Shown here one piece after another: positions 25,056 to 33,235 of a DNA stretch of 64,000 nt. Source of the DNA: Desulfocapsa sp. (GTDB taxonomy: Bacteria > Desulfobacterota > Desulfobulbia > Desulfobulbales > Desulfocapsaceae). The notes beneath the pieces are model-generated. The model saw only the letters and a list, made by a program, of their open reading frames with translations. It was not told where the DNA came from and ran no database searches. Made by a program: the position numbers and the translations under genes. The stretch spans positions 42,735 through 106,734 of the forward strand of contig JAQYVF010000003.1 in assembly GCA_030145625.1 (NCBI GenBank), given 5' to 3'. Numbering within the stretch: the stretch's first letter is position 1; every line of letters starts with the position of its first letter.

Positions 25056-26021
25056 TTATCCCTGATTTAAATGGTGAAAGAATTGCTGTGCCAAGGGAGC
25101 GATTTCCTCAAACGCATCTTCCAGAATATAGTGACCGCTCCCTGCAAAATAATGGGTTTCAGCTTTTGGAAAACGGATGCACCATTCATCATAAAAATAT
25201 TTATTAAAACAAAAATCCTTCCCACCCCAGCAGATCAGCATTGGGACATGCACCTCCTGAAGTTTTTCAAGGCCCTCTTCGACACGGACAAGAGCCTGGT
25301 ATGACGGATGAGTCTGAGAAAGGGGAATATCTTTTACAAAGGCAGCAACCGCCACCCGGTTTTTCCATGAATCATAGGGCGCAAGGTAGGCAGTTGCCAC
25401 CTCTTTGCTCATCTTTTTGGTCACGGCCATAAAGACTGCAGGCCCGGCAAAACCATTTAGCGCTCGCATCAGAAACTCTCCAAAAATCGGCCAGCGACAG
25501 ACACTGATGCGAAATGGGATACGATGAGAGCGAAAGGCAGCGGTGTTGAGCACCATCACCTTTTCGATTTTCTCTGGATTTTCTGCGGCCAGCCCCATAC
25601 CAATGGCACCGCCCCAGTCATGAACAACAAGAGAAAACGACCCGACATTAAGGCGTTGCACAAGAGAGCTCAAGTTGTTTATGTGGTTTTGCAAGCAGTA
25701 ATCATAGTCGTTTGGTTTATCAGAAAGCCCGCAACCCAGATGGTCGATTGCAATCACCCGGTTCTCCCGGGACAAGAGACTAATCAACCTTCTATAATAA
25801 AAGGACCAGGTGGGATTGCCATGCACCATGATAATGACCGGCCCCTGCCCTTCGTCCACATAATGAAGTCTATGAGAGCCAATGGTATGAAAATGTGATT
25901 GAAAGGGATATTCAGGATACACAGATATTGCCATGGTTAAAAAATTGATAGGTGATAATCCGGGCAACAGTTTAACAATTGAAAAAAGCGATCTGGTATC
26001 AGGATATCCTTCCCCCATCAA
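25056..26021 (-). CDS. oleB: OleB-like beta-lactone decarboxylase (haloalkane-dehalogenase fold)
   Basis: A 321-aa alpha/beta hydrolase with the oxyanion motif HGNPTWSFYYR, an Asp nucleophile in HDWGGAIG and the C-terminal catalytic His in GSGHYILED. These are haloalkane-dehalogenase traits, shared by OleB, which decarboxylates the beta-lactone from OleC to a cis-alkene. The start at 26021 has a strong AAAGGAG site; the family body begins about 30 residues later at MAISVYPEYPF. It heads the minus-strand oleBCD operon and is divergent from the ABC ATPase at 26208. OleA, the first enzyme of the pathway, is not in this window. Confidence 0.87.
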   Translation of the reverse strand: MMGEGYPDTRSLFSIVKLLPGLSPINFLTMAISVYPEYPFQSHFHTIGSHRLHYVDEGQGPVIIMVHGNPTWSFYYRRLISLLSRENRVIAIDHLGCGLSDKPNDYDYCLQNHINNLSSLVQRLNVGSFSLVVHDWGGAIGMGLAAENPEKIEKVMVLNTAAFRSHRIPFRISVCRWPIFGEFLMRALNGFAGPAVFMAVTKKMSKEVATAYLAPYDSWKNRVAVAAFVKDIPLSQTHPSYQALVRVEEGLEKLQEVHVPMLICWGGKDFCFNKYFYDEWCIRFPKAETHYFAGSGHYILEDAFEEIAPLAQQFFHHLNQG

Positions 26022-26207
26022 CCTTATCTCCTTTTACCTCTGTTGCGCTCTGCGTCCCATACATAGGCTGACCAAGGAAAAGTGTCAACTCTTTTCCCCT
26101 GAATATTTCCTCTATTCTCTTTGCTCAAGTCTGTAAATCCTGTATGATGCTACAGACAATAGTTATAAACTCTTTTCCTCCTCATTCCGGTATCCTGGTA
26201 TACTCTT

Positions 26208-27821
26208 ATGCTTCTTGAAATCGACAAATTCAATCTCAGTTTTCATCTCGACACCGGTCAGGCTCAACCTGAAGCAAAACAGGTCCTTTTTGATGTGTCC
26301 TTAGCTATAGACAAACAAGAAACGGTTGCCCTTGTCGGTGAGTCCGGTTCTGGAAAATCAGTCACAGCCCTATCAGTTCTGCGTCTTCTCGAAGAGTCCA
26401 GTCAGGTTTCTTGTAACGGAAACATCCGTTTTGAGGGAAAAGATGTTTTTTCTCTTCTGCCTCAAGAGATTCGTGCAATTCGAGGCAACCGGGTTGCCAT
26501 GATCTTCCAGGAACCAATGACTTCCCTTAACCCGGTTTACACCATTGGCAATCAACTCATGGAACCCCTGCTTCTCCACCGGGGACTGAACAAAACAAAG
26601 GCCAGGCAGGAGGCAATACGACTTATGGAACGCACAGGTATTGAGGAACCTGTTGCCCGCATGAAGTCTTTTCCGCACCAGCTTTCCGGTGGTCAACGAC
26701 AGAGGGTGATGATTGCCATGGCCTTGGCGTGCAGACCATCGCTGCTCATCGCCGACGAACCCACTACTGCCCTGGATGTGACCATTCAGGCCCAGATCCT
26801 TGAACTCATCAAGGATCTGCAGGAGGAATTTGGCATGGCCCTCTTACTTATCACCCATGACCTTGCCATGGTAAGAGAGATAGCGGATCACGTTCATATC
26901 ATGAAAGACGGCAGAATAGTTGAGGAGGGAAAAACCAAAGAAATTTTCCTCCATCCTACCGATCCCTATACCATACACCTCATGAACTCGGTGCCTCAGG
27001 GACAACACAGCCCAAAAGCTATGAATAATCCACTCATCGACATCCACAACCTGAACTGTCATTTTCATCTGAAGGACGGATGGAAAGGATTCATGCGACG
27101 CAAACATAAAACCATCCGAGCCGTTGATCAGGTTAACCTTACCATCCATAAGGGAACGACCTGCGGCCTTGTTGGAGAATCCGGTTCCGGCAAGTCAACT
27201 CTGGGTATGGCAATATTAAAACTTGTGAAAAGTTCAGGGAAAATTATTTTCCAAGGAAATGACCTGCAAAATCTCTCCGGCAGAGAGATGCGGCCCTTGC
27301 GAAAAAAACTACAGGTGGTTTTCCAGGATCCTTTTTCCTCCCTCTCTCCACGGCTCACCATTGGACAGATCATTGGCGAAGGGATGGACGTCCACTCTAT
27401 TGGAGGCACGGGTGCAGAAAGAAAAAAGATTATCCAGGAAACTCTGGTCGAGGTTGGATTAACTGTTGATATGGTCCATCGTTACCCCCACGAATTTTCA
27501 GGAGGTCAGCGACAGCGCATTGCCATTGCCCGTTCCATTGTACTGCAACCTGATTTTCTTATTCTCGATGAACCCACCTCGGCCCTTGACATGACCATCC
27601 AGAAACAGATCATCGACCTGCTTAAGCAACTGCAGGAGCGTTACGGAATGACGTACCTTTTTATCACTCACGACCTTAGAGTGGTGAGGGCCCTTGCCGA
27701 CCAGGTGGCAGTGATGCAGCACGGACAAATTGTCGAGGCCGGACGAGCAGACCAGCTTTTTGAATCCCCCCGACATAGCTACACTCAAAGACTTTTCACT
27801 GCAGCCCTTGGAGATCATTGA
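26208..27821 (+). CDS. Fused double ATP-binding protein of a peptide ABC importer (YejF/DppDF-like)
   Basis: A 537-aa protein made of two complete oligopeptide-type ABC ATPase domains in tandem (about 1-265 and 275-537). Each has Walker A (GESGSGKS), an LSGGQRQRV- or FSGGQRQRI-type signature and a Walker B with DEPT. The order matches DppD and DppF joined, as in YejF. It would power import of peptides or similar compounds. Its permease and binding-protein genes are not adjacent: the flanks are the divergent oleB and a small membrane protein gene. It must therefore work with partners encoded elsewhere. Confidence 0.9.
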   Translation: MLLEIDKFNLSFHLDTGQAQPEAKQVLFDVSLAIDKQETVALVGESGSGKSVTALSVLRLLEESSQVSCNGNIRFEGKDVFSLLPQEIRAIRGNRVAMIFQEPMTSLNPVYTIGNQLMEPLLLHRGLNKTKARQEAIRLMERTGIEEPVARMKSFPHQLSGGQRQRVMIAMALACRPSLLIADEPTTALDVTIQAQILELIKDLQEEFGMALLLITHDLAMVREIADHVHIMKDGRIVEEGKTKEIFLHPTDPYTIHLMNSVPQGQHSPKAMNNPLIDIHNLNCHFHLKDGWKGFMRRKHKTIRAVDQVNLTIHKGTTCGLVGESGSGKSTLGMAILKLVKSSGKIIFQGNDLQNLSGREMRPLRKKLQVVFQDPFSSLSPRLTIGQIIGEGMDVHSIGGTGAERKKIIQETLVEVGLTVDMVHRYPHEFSGGQRQRIAIARSIVLQPDFLILDEPTSALDMTIQKQIIDLLKQLQERYGMTYLFITHDLRVVRALADQVAVMQHGQIVEAGRADQLFESPRHSYTQRLFTAALGDH

Positions 27822-27838
27822 TTATTTTCAAATCCCTT

Positions 27839-27982
27839 TCAATTCACCACCCCACCAGCCATCCACTTGGCTAGCGCCACCACGACCAAAATAGCAAGCA
27901 GAGTTACCGCCCACCCCTTCCAGTTATTCGGTGTCCAGCCATACCCTATTTTTTTCTTACGGAACCACGGGGATTGATCCAT
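27839..27982 (-). CDS. Small membrane protein with GYGWTPNNWKGW motif (47 aa)
   Basis: ATG at 27982 has a strong AAGGAG seven bases upstream. The product has a basic N-terminus (FRKKK), the aromatic motif GYGWTPNNWKGW, and one membrane helix (about 25-42). Small proteins with the GWTPxxWxGW phrase followed by a single helix occur in several proteobacterial genomes, always without known function. The gene converges with the ABC ATPase, only 17 bases between the stops. Confidence 0.75.
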   Translation of the reverse strand: MDQSPWFRKKKIGYGWTPNNWKGWAVTLLAILVVVALAKWMAGGVVN

Positions 27983-28015
27983 TACATTCTCCTTCTAGCT
28001 ATTACATGCAACTTT

Positions 28016-28184
28016 CCTCATTTTGCAACTATTCAGCTAATGCCTAATAACTGGCGAGCAACCACTCTGTAACTGTTTAGCAGTGCTTTATATTCGTTCA
28101 GTTAGGACTTCGAAGCATACTAGTGCTATTCGAGAAGACCTAAATGGACGAAGATGAAATGCTGCTGAATAGTTACCTCATTTT
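28016..28184. mobile_element. MITE-like element (about 151 bp) with 9-bp target duplication
   Basis: AACTATTCAGC (28027-28037) and GCTGAATAGTT (28164-28174) form a perfect 11-bp terminal inverted repeat. Just outside, CCTCATTTT occurs directly repeated at 28016-28024 and 28176-28184, as expected for a 9-bp target duplication. The interior has no ORF. This is the classic form of a non-autonomous miniature transposable element. No transposase gene is in the window. The ends are related to those of the 144-bp segment at 11868. Confidence 0.7.
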
Positions 28185-28230
28185 AATAGAGGGTATCACA
28201 TGAAAAGAAGGATAGGAAGAAAGAGTACCA

Positions 28231-28515
28231 CTACCAGGTGACCGCAAATTCCGATTCTCCGGAAACAGTATCTTTGTCCAGGCTCTCCACCCTGGTAACA
28301 TTTGAAAGAGTTGACCCATGTGATAGCCAGTCAAGCATATGCCTAACTGCCTCAGGATCTCCTTGGAATTCGGTTTCTACCGTACCATTTGCCCGATTTC
28401 TCACCCAGCCGCTCAAGAAGAGCCTTTTTGCCTGCTGACAGGTCGTTTCCCGAAAAAAAACTCCCTGAACCCGGCCATGGATGACGGCATGGATACGTTT
28501 TATTCGATCGTCCAT
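28231..28515 (-). CDS. acyP: Acylphosphatase
   Basis: A 94-aa protein with the family signature GRVQGVFFRETTCQQA (substrate-binding Arg) and GWVRNRANGTVETEFQG, containing the catalytic Asn. It hydrolyses acyl phosphates such as acetyl phosphate or carbamoyl phosphate in the cytoplasm. Start 28515 (MDDRIKR) follows a strong AAAGGAGGAG; a GTG two codons earlier is equally possible. The open frame runs 32 codons further upstream, but this would exceed the usual family length of 90-100 residues. Confidence 0.92.
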   Translation of the reverse strand: MDDRIKRIHAVIHGRVQGVFFRETTCQQAKRLFLSGWVRNRANGTVETEFQGDPEAVRHMLDWLSHGSTLSNVTRVESLDKDTVSGESEFAVTW

Positions 28516-28838
28516 CTTCACATCTCCTCCTTTTTTCACGAAAAAATCAAATACCACTAACCCCAAAGAGGTTACAGTGAATTGACAAGTATTGGCTGTT
28601 TCTATTGCCATTCAGGCTACATAACTCTTTATTTGCAGTACAAAAAAAGAATTTCAACCAAGCTGGAAAACTCCGAAAGCCTGACAACAATACTTAGTCA
28701 AATGATAAAGGAATCACTCTTTCCTGTCAATTTTCTTGAAAGTACCTTGCCACCCACCTCCTGTTTTGATACATTTTTCTCATCAGCATATTTTATTTGC
28801 ATTCGGAATTAACCCGTCCGTTTTTATTCTATTAGATC
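28516..28838. promoter_or_regulatory. Intergenic region upstream of the NHLM/TolC block
   Basis: This divergent region separates acylphosphatase from the RiPP block and should hold the promoter of the latter. A TTGACA hexamer lies at 28582-28587, but no good -10 element follows at 16-18 bases, so the site is only a candidate. A 76-codon frame inside it is not supported. Confidence 0.35.
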
Positions 28839-30380
28839 ATGCACTCACATCTTTTCCAGTTTTCTAACTCGATCCTTCTGCTCACCGTCTGGATATTGTT
28901 CTTCCCAGGCCTCTCAGCAGCCGGCGAGTCACTTCCTTTTAAGGGAAAGTTCACCCTCCTGGAGGCGGTACGCCATACCATAGCCCACGAAACCAACATC
29001 AAAATAGAAGAAAATCAGGTTCAAATTTCTCTCGGTGCCCTGCAAATCGCCACTGGTCAATTTGATCTTACCCTTGGTACTGAACTGAAAAGTGAAGAAG
29101 ATGACACCCCCTTCTCCGAACTCGATGCCATAGCAATCGGACACGCCCACCAACAGACTCGCACCTACTCCTTGAACCAAAGTCTATCCAAAAGCTTTCG
29201 TTACGGTACCAGTATTGACTCCAGCATCGGCATTGAACGCACCGACAACAGATATCCCGCGAACACTGCGGACACCGACAACGGAGTGATCTCTTTTTCC
29301 CTGACCCAGCCTCTGCTCAAAGGGCGAGGACTTGATGCCACCGGTGCCAATGAGGCATCCAAACGGGAAGCATATCAGGCCGAACAATACACTCTGCGCC
29401 AGACAGTCTCTCAAAAAATTTATGGGACGGTCACTGCCTACTGGAACTATCGAGGTGCACAGGATAAATTAACAGTATTGGAGGCCTCAAAAAAAAATAT
29501 CGAGAAATCCATACAGGAACTGAAAGCCCTCATCGAAGGTGGTGAAAAACCGGCATCAGATCTCAACAACTATCTGGCAACCCTGGCAATACGGGATATC
29601 AATCTGCTCTCTGCCAGACAGAATCTTTCTTCTTTAGCCCAAACCCTTGCAGTATCCATGGGAATCCCATATACTCAAAAAGTAGATATCCCGTCCGCCA
29701 CTGAAGAATATCCAAACCCGGATACTTCCTCACTCAGTCTGCCGCCTCAATGGCTGACCGACATGGCGCTTGCAAATCGCAGTGACCTGGGAGCTACCGA
29801 AAAGAATCTGGCTGCGGCCAAATACCTGCTTAATGCTGCCCAAAACGGCATGCTTCCTCAACTGGATCTGTCTCTGCAGGTAAAATACTCTGATGTGGTC
29901 AAGGGAGACTATGATCAGAGCGCAACATCAGCATCAGCCTGGCTGAACTATGACATTCCTGTAGGCAACAACGTGGCGGCCGGACAAATGATTACTGCCA
30001 GGTCAGGGTATAACCAGATCCTCTATCAGATCGAGGGCTTAAAACGAACCATCTGTTCTCAGGTAAACAACAGTGTTGATGCCTTGATCACCTACTGTCA
30101 CATCCGCAAGCAATATGAGGCCGCCCTGGATATTGACAAACAAAGGGTAAAAGACGAGAGAATTCAATATACTCTTGGCACCTCAAACCTGATCAATGTC
30201 ATTTCAGTAGAAGACAATCTTACCACAGACCAGATCAACCTCATCAGCAGCCGTACCAACGTAGCCAATGCATTGATAGGACTACGCTATGTAACAGGGA
30301 CAATCCTGGCTCCGGATCAAACTGAGTACCGATTAAACAGGAATTTTCTGACCACAATTCCTGAAAACATCTCCAATTAA
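28839..30380 (+). CDS. TolC-family outer-membrane efflux protein
   Basis: A 513-aa exported protein with a signal peptide cut near LSAAGES and two outer-membrane efflux (OEP) halves: helical regions around 60-220 and 310-480, each with beta segments (for example FDLTLGTELKSEED and LDLSLQVKYSDV). TolC-type trimers form the outer-membrane tunnel of type I exporters. It lies 20 bases before the HlyD-family adaptor and should complete a tripartite exporter with the NHLM transporters encoded at 52.7-57.8 kb. Such a TolC is needed only in Gram-negative hosts and is commonly linked to NHLM systems there. Confidence 0.9.
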   Translation: MHSHLFQFSNSILLLTVWILFFPGLSAAGESLPFKGKFTLLEAVRHTIAHETNIKIEENQVQISLGALQIATGQFDLTLGTELKSEEDDTPFSELDAIAIGHAHQQTRTYSLNQSLSKSFRYGTSIDSSIGIERTDNRYPANTADTDNGVISFSLTQPLLKGRGLDATGANEASKREAYQAEQYTLRQTVSQKIYGTVTAYWNYRGAQDKLTVLEASKKNIEKSIQELKALIEGGEKPASDLNNYLATLAIRDINLLSARQNLSSLAQTLAVSMGIPYTQKVDIPSATEEYPNPDTSSLSLPPQWLTDMALANRSDLGATEKNLAAAKYLLNAAQNGMLPQLDLSLQVKYSDVVKGDYDQSATSASAWLNYDIPVGNNVAAGQMITARSGYNQILYQIEGLKRTICSQVNNSVDALITYCHIRKQYEAALDIDKQRVKDERIQYTLGTSNLINVISVEDNLTTDQINLISSRTNVANALIGLRYVTGTILAPDQTEYRLNRNFLTTIPENISN

Positions 30381-30400
30381 CAATAATACAAAAAGGCTGT

Positions 30401-31660
30401 ATGGATCAGAAAGAGATCTTCAGAAAAAGTGCCCTTGACCGCATGGCATCACCGGAACAACTCGACTCACTGATGCGTATTACCTCGTCCAGGGGCTGGA
30501 TCGCACTTCTGGCTATCGGCTTTCTTCTTCTGATGGTAGTGCTCTGGGCTATTTTCGGAGAAATACCCATCAAAATATATGGAAAAGGAATTTTGGTTAA
30601 CCGGGGAGGTGTTCAGCGCGTCAAGACTGCAGGCGCTGGACAGGTGATTGAGGTCCATATTCGTGAAGGTTTCCGAGTCAATAAAGATGATCTTCTCTTT
30701 AAACTCATACAGCCTGACCTGGCTGACCAACTTGCAGAACAAGAGGCCACTCTTGCCGAACTCCGTCAGAAACTCATAACTCTCACCATCTTCTATTCCG
30801 GTGACACAGACCTGCAGAAAGATGCCATCGAGAAACAGCGGGCAAATCTCAAAACTCAGGTCGCCAACCTGCGGCAGCAGGCACAGTGGTACCAGGAGAA
30901 AAAGGCAGCCCAAACCAAGCTCCTGGAAAATGGCCTGATCATAAAACAAAACCTGATCGACACAGAAAACAGCTACAATGACACCCTTCTCAGCATCAAA
31001 AAACTCCAGGCCCAGTTAACAAACACCCAGACCACTGAATTTGAGTTTGATAACAAAAAGAACGTGGAACTGGAAAACGCCAAGGCCCAAGTCAAGATTC
31101 AAAAAGCGAAAGTGAAAGAGATACAGGACCAGATTGAGCTCTACGCCATAATCAAAGCGCCTTATGCCGGCCGTATTCTCTCTGTACCGGTACGTAATGG
31201 AGATCGCCTCACTGCCGGAACCACCGTAGTCACCATGGAACCCGATACGCCTGAGGACAGAAACCTGCAGGCAGTCATCTACATCGTAGATCAAGGAAAA
31301 CAGGCAACCAAAGGCATGACAGCCCAGGTTTCCCCGGTGACTGTTAAAAAAGAGAAATTCGGCTCTCTGATAGCCACCGTCTCCGACATTAGCGAATTTC
31401 CCATATCCACAGAGGGAATGATCAAGATGCTTGGCAACCAGAACCTTGCTGAAGAGCTCTCCAGTACAGGGGCCCCAATTCAGATTGTCGCCAATCTTAT
31501 CCCCGACTCTAACCTACCCAGTGGCTATAGGTGGACCTCATCATTGGGACCAGGTGTAAAGGTGACCTCCGGGGTAATCTGTACCGCCTCAATTGTTGTC
31601 AGTAAAAAACAACCTATTCAACTCGTTATCCCCTATATTAAATACTTTTTAGGTCTATAA
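30401..31660 (+). CDS. NHLM bacteriocin system secretion protein (HlyD family)
   Basis: A 419-aa membrane-fusion protein. The N-terminal phrase FRKSALDRMASPEQLDSLM is typical of the HlyD-like proteins of NHLM systems. One membrane helix (about 35-55) precedes a lipoyl/barrel-sandwich half-motif (GGVQRVKTAGAGQVIEVHI), a long coiled coil (about 110-240), the second half-motif IIKAPYAGRILSVPVRNGD, and a beta-barrel. It bridges the inner-membrane peptide transporter and TolC. The gene is co-directional with the precursors, which start 77 bases downstream. Confidence 0.92.
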   Translation: MDQKEIFRKSALDRMASPEQLDSLMRITSSRGWIALLAIGFLLLMVVLWAIFGEIPIKIYGKGILVNRGGVQRVKTAGAGQVIEVHIREGFRVNKDDLLFKLIQPDLADQLAEQEATLAELRQKLITLTIFYSGDTDLQKDAIEKQRANLKTQVANLRQQAQWYQEKKAAQTKLLENGLIIKQNLIDTENSYNDTLLSIKKLQAQLTNTQTTEFEFDNKKNVELENAKAQVKIQKAKVKEIQDQIELYAIIKAPYAGRILSVPVRNGDRLTAGTTVVTMEPDTPEDRNLQAVIYIVDQGKQATKGMTAQVSPVTVKKEKFGSLIATVSDISEFPISTEGMIKMLGNQNLAEELSSTGAPIQIVANLIPDSNLPSGYRWTSSLGPGVKVTSGVICTASIVVSKKQPIQLVIPYIKYFLGL

Positions 31661-31737
31661 GAGGCGCCGGGGAATTCAGGGAATAGTCCCGCTTCCCCCT
31701 TACAACAATTTATTTGTCCAATCCAAGGAGACAAACA

Positions 31738-32379
31738 ATGACAGACAAACTTAACAGCGTTGTTATCGGTGAAATTGTTGCCAGGGCCATGCAGGACAAA
31801 ACCTTGAAACAATCCCTACTGTCCGATCCGGACAAAGTACTCATTGAAGGCGGGGTCACAAGTACTGGCATCCACTACAAAGTAGTTGAAGATACTGATA
31901 CCCTAAAAAACATTATCCTCCCCTCCCAGCCACTCACCGATGCCATGAAGCTTGAAGTGCTTCCGGAAGGAGCAAATCCAGCTCAGATCACGCGCTATAT
32001 CATTACCAAGGCCCAGGCTGACAAAACGTTCAAAAAACAAGTTGTCAGCGATATAAATACGGTACTTCAGGATCTGGGCATCAGCCTGCCTCCTGGTATT
32101 TCCCTCAACATTGTCGCCAATACAAATGACCTTAGCTATATTGTCATCCCCTATGCTCCCCCCACAAGCGGAGAACTGAGTGATGAACAGCTTGCTGCTG
32201 TGGCCGGTGGAAAAGGCTCTGTTGCCACCCACACCAATGTCGCTGCCAATGCCGAAGCAGCCATCAATGCCGTTGCCGTCACAGAAGGTGCAGCCGTTGC
32301 AGACGTTGCAGCAGCAGCCCAGGTAGCAGCTGCTGCTGAGGCCGCAGCCGTTGCCGTTGCCGTAGTTGTGCTTACCTGA
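31738..32379 (+). CDS. NHLP-type (proteusin) RiPP precursor, copy A
   Basis: A 213-aa precursor starting at ATG 31738 with AAGGAG upstream. Residues 1-158 are a nitrile-hydratase-like leader ending in the double-Gly site LAAVAGG. The leader holds two related halves: VIGEIVARAMQDKTLKQSLL... and ITRYIITKAQADKTFKKQVV.... The 55-residue core is rich in Ala (about half) and Val, ends in AVAVAVVVLT, contains no Cys or Trp, and has Asn at core positions 9, 13 and 19. The absence of Cys excludes lanthionine or thioether chemistry. The neighbouring radical SAM epimerases and B12 enzyme suggest epimerised, perhaps C-methylated residues. Confidence 0.92.
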   Translation: MTDKLNSVVIGEIVARAMQDKTLKQSLLSDPDKVLIEGGVTSTGIHYKVVEDTDTLKNIILPSQPLTDAMKLEVLPEGANPAQITRYIITKAQADKTFKKQVVSDINTVLQDLGISLPPGISLNIVANTNDLSYIVIPYAPPTSGELSDEQLAAVAGGKGSVATHTNVAANAEAAINAVAVTEGAAVADVAAAAQVAAAAEAAAVAVAVVVLT

Positions 32380-32498
32380 CCAGCTTTTGGGCACCTTGCA
32401 GAAGGTATCATTTAACACCCTATAATCATTAAGTGAAATAGGACATTTGTTCTTTCCACAAACAGCAGTTTAATTGTTTAACATGAGGGGAACTACCA

Positions 32499-33116
32499 AT
32501 GACACAAAAACTTGACAGCGTGGTGATCGGTGAAATTGTAGCCAAGGCCATGCAGGATGAAGAGCTGAAAAAATCCCTGCTGGCAAATCCGGACAAAGTA
32601 CTGGCTGAGGGTGGAGTTGCAGCGTCCGGGATCCAATATAAGGTCGCAGAAGACACAGCCACCCAAAAGAACATCACACTTCCTTTCCAGCCGCTCACTG
32701 ATGCCATGAAGCTTGAGTCTCTTCCTGAAGGGGCAAGTCCGGCTCTGATCACCCGTTATATTATCACCAAAGCCCAGGCTGACGATGCCTACAAGAAAAA
32801 GGTTTTAAGTGACATTGACACCGTACTGCAAGATCTCGGAGTCAGCCTGCCACAAGGTATTTCCCTCAACATCTTAGCTAACAATGCTGACATGCAATAT
32901 GTCGTTATCCCTTATACCCCGCCCGCATCCGGAGAACTGAGTGATGAGCAACTGGCAGCTGTTGCCGGTGGAAAAGGTTCTACTCACGCTCACACCAATA
33001 CCGTAACCAATGCCGAGGCTGTCTCCAATGCCGTTGCAGCTACCGAGGGTGCCGCTGTTGCAGACGTGGCTGCCGGAGTCGCCGCTGCTGCCGTGGCCGT
33101 TGTTGTACTTACCTGA
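32499..33116 (+). CDS. NHLP-type (proteusin) RiPP precursor, copy B
   Basis: A 205-aa paralogue of copy A, with GAGGGG before its ATG. The leader has the same 158 residues in length and nearly the same sequence, again with two internal repeats, and ends in LAAVAGG. The 47-residue core differs mostly in its first 20 residues and lacks 8 residues of the Ala/Val tract. The Asn positions (9, 13, 19), the phrase TEGAAVADVAA and the end VAVVVLT are kept. The pair arose by duplication, and the enzymes probably process both. The intervening gap (32380-32498) shows no terminator. Confidence 0.92.
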   Translation: MTQKLDSVVIGEIVAKAMQDEELKKSLLANPDKVLAEGGVAASGIQYKVAEDTATQKNITLPFQPLTDAMKLESLPEGASPALITRYIITKAQADDAYKKKVLSDIDTVLQDLGVSLPQGISLNILANNADMQYVVIPYTPPASGELSDEQLAAVAGGKGSTHAHTNTVTNAEAVSNAVAATEGAAVADVAAGVAAAAVAVVVLT

Positions 33117-33235
33117 TTTCTGTTCCAAAACATTAGGATAGCAATGCGGACTGAGAGAATTCGCTTCTAATACATCTACGATCTCAGTCTGCATTGTTCC
33201 CCGCACAATAACCATTCTTCTGACATTTCATATTT

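Noticed and set aside
28593..28608. Sigma-54 promoter (TGGC...TTGC)
   Set aside because: The GG-to-GC spacing is 13 rather than 12 bases and the -24 element is imperfect.
28582..28812. 76-codon frame upstream of the TolC gene
   Set aside because: It starts at TTG without a ribosome-binding site, resembles no family and overlaps the likely promoter region.
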